Shown: one piece after another, positions 7,225 through 9,752 of the stretch
Layout of the letters: each line of letters starts with the position of its first letter
Position numbering within the stretch: the first letter of the stretch is position 1
Source of the DNA: CAZJJK01 sp964546285
GTDB taxonomy: Bacteria > Spirochaetota > Spirochaetia > Treponematales > Breznakiellaceae
Direction of reading: 5' to 3'
Assembly: GCA_964546285.1 (NCBI GenBank)
Contig: CAZJJK010000114.1
Span: forward strand, 1-9,752
DNA length: 9,752 nt
Notes under the pieces: generated by a model
Told to the model about the DNA's origin: nothing
Seen by the model: only the letters and a program-made list of their open reading frames with translations
The model's database searches: none
Translations under genes and position numbers: made by a program

Positions 7225-7230
7225 ACTATG
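7225..7230 (-). promoter_or_regulatory. Candidate -10 element of the pst operon
   Basis: CATAGT on the minus strand matches TATAAT at 4 of 6 positions and lies 16 nt downstream of the last 11-bp repeat. No good -35 is present, as expected for a promoter activated by PhoB. It would give a leader of about 70 nt containing the interleaved inverted repeats. This is a weak call. Confidence 0.3.
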
Positions 7231-7246
7231 TTGTCGTTACGTGAGC

Positions 7247-7279
7247 CTTTTGTTATGGTATGGTTAGAATTCGGTTAGA
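7247..7279 (-). promoter_or_regulatory. Pho box-like operator: three tandem 11-bp repeats
   Basis: On the minus strand the sequence divides into TCTAACCGAAT, TCTAACCATAC and CATAACAAAAG, three consecutive 11-bp units with a 7-bp core (TCTAACC, TCTAACC, CATAACA) and a 4-bp spacer. PhoB-family regulators bind tandem sites with 11-bp period, 7+4, upstream of pst genes. The core differs from the E. coli CTGTCAT consensus and looks closer to the TTAACA-type half-sites of Gram-positive PhoP. It lies about 100 nt upstream of the pstS start, in the only sizeable non-coding gap next to the operon that also encodes PhoB. Binding by this PhoB is inferred. Confidence 0.7.
7265..7270 (+). promoter_or_regulatory. 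Candidate -10 element of the CDF transporter gene
   Basis: TAGAAT matches TATAAT at 5 of 6 positions and lies 60 nt before the ATG at 7331. No convincing -35 lies 16-18 nt upstream. It falls inside the second and third positions of the tandem 11-bp repeats, so occupancy by PhoB could affect this promoter. An alternative is TTGTCG (7231-7236) and TATGGT (7254-7259) with 17-nt spacing. Confidence 0.3.
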
Positions 7280-7321
7280 CTTGGCGCTGAGGGCTTCCCT
7301 GTCGTTTCGGCGGCCTATTTT

Positions 7322-7325
7322 GGAG
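7322..7325 (+). promoter_or_regulatory. Ribosome binding site of the CDF transporter gene
   Basis: GGAG, 5 nt before the ATG at 7331, supports this start. A short AGGG-CTT-CCCT stem (7290-7300) lies in the same leader and has no evident role. Confidence 0.65.
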
Positions 7326-7330
7326 AAAAG

Positions 7331-8071
7331 ATGGATTCAGCGGATCGTACTCGCCTTATCCGTCAGGCGTCAATAATCGCGCTTATCGGCAACGCCGCCT
7401 TGTCCGCGGCTAAACTTGTTGTCGGCGTCTTGACTGGAAGTTTAGCCGTTATAAGCGACGGAGTGGATTCGGCGTCGGATGTCGCCATAGCGGTAATCAG
7501 CCTTTTCGCGGCTTCTATCGCCGCGAAACCCTGTGACACTGAACATCCTTATGGACATTTTAGGGCGGAAACTATCGCCACGACGGTACTCGCCTTTACC
7601 TTATTTTTCGCTGGCGCGCAGTTATTCGTTAATGCCCTAAGCTCTCTTTTTTCGGGCGGCGAAAGCGCTATGCCGGAACTGCCCGCTATTGTGGTGACAG
7701 CCGTTTCCATAATTGNNNNNNNNNNNNNNNNNNNNNNNNNNNNNNNNNNNNNNNNNNNNNNNNNNNNNNNNNNNNNNNNNNNNNNNNNNNNNNNNNNNNN
7801 NNNNNNNNNNNNNNNTATTTTTTCCGCCGTAGCTATGGTGCCGGCCGCTCTTAATCCGCATAGAGCCCGGTTGCGCCGTTTAGGGTCTTATTTATATGTG
7901 GATCTCGATATTGAGGTTGATCCCGCTATAAGCGTAAGCGAGGCTCATGATATCGCTATTATGGTGGAATGCGCTATAAAGGAGCGTCTGCCGAGCGTTG
8001 TGGACGTGATGGTGCATGTGGAACCGAAGGGTAATATTGAGGATGGCGAAGCTTTTGGCCTCTCCTGTTAA
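7331..8071 (+). CDS. Cation diffusion facilitator (CDF) metal efflux transporter, interrupted by an assembly gap
   Basis: This is an inner-membrane proton-coupled exporter of divalent metals (Zn, Fe or Mn; the metal cannot be told). Before the gap, 128 residues show TM1 (about 15-38), TM2 with the metal-binding pair DSASD (Asp46, Asp50, corresponding to Asp45/Asp49 of E. coli FieF), HPYGHFRAE (72-80), TM3 (about 85-108) and the start of TM4. After the gap, 84 residues show the cytoplasmic domain (NPHRARLRRLG, YVDLDIEVDP, a helix beginning AHDIAIMVE, and VDVMVHVEP). The second site pair HxxxD in TM5 lies in the missing part. Family members have about 290-300 residues, so the gap probably hides about 80-90 residues, more than 100 N can encode. 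Both flanks belong to the same family and orientation, so this is one gene with missing sequence, not a proven pseudogene. The stop overlaps the convergent dehydrogenase stop by 4 nt. Confidence 0.9.
   Translation: MDSADRTRLIRQASIIALIGNAALSAAKLVVGVLTGSLAVISDGVDSASDVAIAVISLFAASIAAKPCDTEHPYGHFRAETIATTVLAFTLFFAGAQLFVNALSSLFSGGESAMPELPAIVVTAVSIIXXXXXXXXXXXXXXXXXXXXXXXXXXXXXXXXXXIFSAVAMVPAALNPHRARLRRLGSYLYVDLDIEVDPAISVSEAHDIAIMVECAIKERLPSVVDVMVHVEPKGNIEDGEAFGLSC
7716..7815. other. Assembly gap of 100 N
   Basis: Exactly 100 undetermined bases, the conventional placeholder for a gap of unknown length. It falls inside the CDF transporter gene. Judged from family length, the true gap is probably about 240-270 nt. 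Confidence 0.98.
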
Positions 8072-9261
8072 CGTTTTTCAGATAAGCGCCGAATAATGGC
8101 TAGGTCGTCGGTGTCCATCGGGTTTAGTCCAAGCCGTTCGATAAGGGTCCGTTCTAGACCAAGCGCGTTCAGGTCCGAGCGGAAAGCGAGGTCAGCCGGA
8201 AAGGGCCGCCCGGCTTCGTCCACGGCGCCAAAGACTAAGGCGGATCTGAATACCGCTTCTATTGGTTCCCACGCTATTTTCCAGCGTTGGCAGAGCCGGA
8301 TTGGTCCTAAAACGCGGTCGCTAGCGCTTAATTTACGAGCTAGATCGCGCCCGACTCGATAAACGCTGTCGCCTAAAGCGGCGTTGCCGAAACGTGTCAA
8401 CAGGTCATCGATATGCTCAGCGAGTTCAAAGGAGGTGAAAACGCCTGGATATTCCGCCGCCAGAGCGACCGCCGCTCTATCCATAGCCAATCGCGCGCCC
8501 TCAAGCACCTTCGGTAGCTTAAGTACGCGGTGGAGATACCTTTCATTGGGAGCGTAGAGGAAACCGAGATAAGCCGCCGCGGCGTGGCCAAGATTATGAA
8601 TAAACAACTTCCTGTCCTCGTAGGCCGTGATATGGTTCACCGCGTTTATACCCTCAATTTCCGGAACTGGGCCTAAAAAAGCGCGGCGGTCAACAATTAG
8701 GTTATTGTACGCTTCCATGTTAAGGCGTAAGCGGTCAACGGCAAGGTCGGCGGCGGGGCTTATCGGCACCATTTTGCCTATGCTGGTACGGACCAGGCCA
8801 AGACGGCGCGCCAAGGGAAAGCGCGGCGGTAATAGCGGCTTGAGAACGCTGATGATACGGTCCGAGGCCTCCCTGTCATTTTCCGCGATGATGAGGTCCA
8901 AAGGCGCTTCCGTCCGTGCCGCGCGGGCGATAAGGCCCCGCGACAGCAACGGCGCTATTGACGGCAGTGCCGTCTTGCCCACTGAAACCGCCGCTAAATC
9001 CGCCACTGACAGTTCTTTGCTTACCGCCGCCTGGTCATTGGCGTTTATCGCCCGAACACCTTCCACTAGGTGTGTTTCGTCGTTCTGGCCGTCGCGTTTT
9101 ATGACAAGCGTATAGCTTCTTTGGCGGTTTAGCTCAGCGATCAGATCGATGTCTATATCGATGAAAACCACTTCCCACCCGGCGCGCGAAAAGAGCTGGC
9201 CAAGGAAAGAACGGCCGATAGCTCCGGCGCCGATAATCACGATAAGGGGGGAACTAGTCAT
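8068..9261 (-). CDS. Mannitol-1-phosphate 5-dehydrogenase family protein (MtlD-like)
   Basis: The predicted activity is NAD-dependent interconversion of a sugar (or sugar phosphate) and its alcohol, typically fructose-6-phosphate and mannitol-1-phosphate, in the cytoplasm. The 397 residues compare with about 382 for E. coli MtlD. The N-terminal Rossmann fold has GAGAIG (11-16) and acidic residues after strand 2 (FIDID, 33-37), favouring NAD over NADP. The catalytic motif of the polyol dehydrogenase family, K-x4-N-x2-H, is intact: Lys218, Asn223 and His226 in RKLFIHNLGH. Further similarity to MtlD is seen at AYEDRKLF, GHAAAAYLG and VGRDLARKLSASDR (303-316). Its neighbour is a PfkB kinase rather than a mannitol PTS, so the true substrate may not be mannitol-1-phosphate and no symbol is given. 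The ATG at 9261 overlaps the kinase stop (ATGA) and lacks a strong ribosome site, so coupling is likely. Confidence 0.85.
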   Translation of the reverse strand: MTSSPLIVIIGAGAIGRSFLGQLFSRAGWEVVFIDIDIDLIAELNRQRSYTLVIKRDGQNDETHLVEGVRAINANDQAAVSKELSVADLAAVSVGKTALPSIAPLLSRGLIARAARTEAPLDLIIAENDREASDRIISVLKPLLPPRFPLARRLGLVRTSIGKMVPISPAADLAVDRLRLNMEAYNNLIVDRRAFLGPVPEIEGINAVNHITAYEDRKLFIHNLGHAAAAYLGFLYAPNERYLHRVLKLPKVLEGARLAMDRAAVALAAEYPGVFTSFELAEHIDDLLTRFGNAALGDSVYRVGRDLARKLSASDRVLGPIRLCQRWKIAWEPIEAVFRSALVFGAVDEAGRPFPADLAFRSDLNALGLERTLIERLGLNPMDTDDLAIIRRLSEKR

Positions 9262-9752
9262 AGAGTCGTCTTTTTCGTTTCATCGTAACGCTCTAGCCAG
9301 TCGGCACGGAAGCGTTCTACCGCTTCTCGTTTTTCGCCGGGGCTTTTTTCATAGTGGACTCCGCCCAGAACAAACAGCGTGGCGGCCCCGGCGGCTATCC
9401 CCCAGACAGCGGCGTCTAATAGGTCCAAGCGGCGGCGTCCGGCGGCGATTTGTTCAGCCAAGGCCGCGATAACGCCGCCGGCGAAAGCGTCTCCGCAGCC
9501 GGTGGTGTCGCCTTGGCGGCGGCCGGCCGCTCTTTCCTCATGGACAAGTTTATCCGCCAGGGCGGAAACCGGCAGGGCGCTTAAGGCGATAGGCGCGAAA
9601 CGACCGCCGCCCGCCCAAGCTAAGACAGAATCCCCGCCCCGCGTTACAAGGAAAGCGCCAACGCCGCTAGAGCTAAGAAAGCCGAGCGCCCCGTACAAGT
9701 TTCGTTCGCCGCTTAAGCGGATGGCTTCGTCTCGGTCCGCTATAAGAAGGTC
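9258..9752 (-). CDS. PfkB-family carbohydrate kinase, C-terminal part (5' end outside the window)
   Basis: This is an ATP-dependent kinase of the ribokinase/fructokinase/adenosine-kinase superfamily. 164 residues are visible, about half of a normal 300-330-residue protein. The readable part starts with DLLIADRDEAIRLSG, the usual N/DxxEA segment after the sugar-binding half, then FLVTRGGDSVLAW. It includes the PfkB signature 2, GDTTGCGDAFAGGV, in which the Asp encoded at 9489-9491 is the expected catalytic base in the anion hole. It ends with the helix AAVWGIAAGAATLFVLGG. The frame continues open to the right edge; a TTG at 9698 is internal and not a start. Substrate cannot be told from this half. 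It is directly upstream of, and overlaps by 4 nt, the MtlD-like dehydrogenase, so the two probably act in the same sugar pathway. Confidence 0.88.
   Translation of the reverse strand, partial: DLLIADRDEAIRLSGERNLYGALGFLSSSGVGAFLVTRGGDSVLAWAGGGRFAPIALSALPVSALADKLVHEERAAGRRQGDTTGCGDAFAGGVIAALAEQIAAGRRRLDLLDAAVWGIAAGAATLFVLGGVHYEKSPGEKREAVERFRADWLERYDETKKTTL

Larger units (their letters stand above)
7146..7230. repeat. 9-bp inverted repeat linking the upstream region to the pstS start codon
   Basis: On the plus strand CATAGTAGT (7146-7154) and ACTACTATG (7222-7230) are exact reverse complements, separated by 67 nt. The first arm covers the pstS start codon and its spacer. The second overlaps the best -10-like hexamer of the pst promoter. 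If transcription starts upstream of 7230, the two arms could pair in the mRNA and hide the start codon. If 7225-7230 is really the -10, the upstream arm is not transcribed and the repeat is only a DNA feature. Confidence 0.5.

Noticed and set aside
8030..8100. Bidirectional terminator between the convergent genes
   Set aside because: The genes overlap by 4 nt, and only a GTTAAC palindrome and a short T run are present; there is no GC-rich stem.
8627..9115. 162-residue plus-strand open frame, and similar ones opposite phoR and pstC
   Set aside because: They are Arg/Ser-rich antisense readings of conserved minus-strand genes with no ribosome site or recognisable domain.

Overview
The window looks like draft or metagenome-derived bacterial chromosome: a run of exactly 100 N at 7716-7815 is a scaffolding placeholder. 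Base composition is roughly balanced, with many GGCGG/GCCGCC runs. The protein styles suggest a Gram-negative-type anaerobe, with a Treponema-like spirochaete as my best guess: a long PstA with a large periplasmic insertion, PstS with a cleavable signal peptide, and a MtlD-type dehydrogenase beside a PfkB kinase. That taxonomic guess is low confidence because no marker gene is present.

Layout. From 7148 down to the left edge the minus strand carries one compact phosphate-starvation operon in the order pstS-pstC-pstA-pstB-phoU-phoB-phoR. phoR runs off the left edge. Junctions are 2-14 nt apart or overlap by 4 nt (ATGA), so the whole set is probably one transcript. A 182-nt divergent intergenic region (7149-7330) holds three consecutive 11-bp direct repeats that look like a PhoB-binding (Pho) box. 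It also holds a pstS leader with two interleaved 7-bp inverted repeats. On the plus strand, 7331-8071 is a cation diffusion facilitator (CDF) metal transporter interrupted by the N gap. On the minus strand, 9261-8068 is a mannitol-1-phosphate 5-dehydrogenase-family protein, preceded with a 4-nt overlap by the C-terminal part of a PfkB-family sugar kinase that runs off the right edge.

How it works together. PstS captures periplasmic phosphate, PstC and PstA form the channel, and PstB powers import. PhoU links transporter state to PhoR, and PhoR phosphorylates PhoB. PhoB then presumably binds the 11-bp repeats upstream of pstS, giving autoregulation of the whole cassette. The kinase/dehydrogenase pair looks like a separate sugar or sugar-alcohol operon. 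The CDF gene shares the intergenic region with pstS, and the Pho-like repeats overlap its best -10 candidate.

No mobile element, CRISPR array, rRNA, tRNA or convincing terminator was seen. There is no obvious new multi-gene system. The most interesting unexplained parts are the pstS leader structure and the PstA insertion. There is no gene-free stretch over 300 bases apart from the N gap inside the CDF gene.
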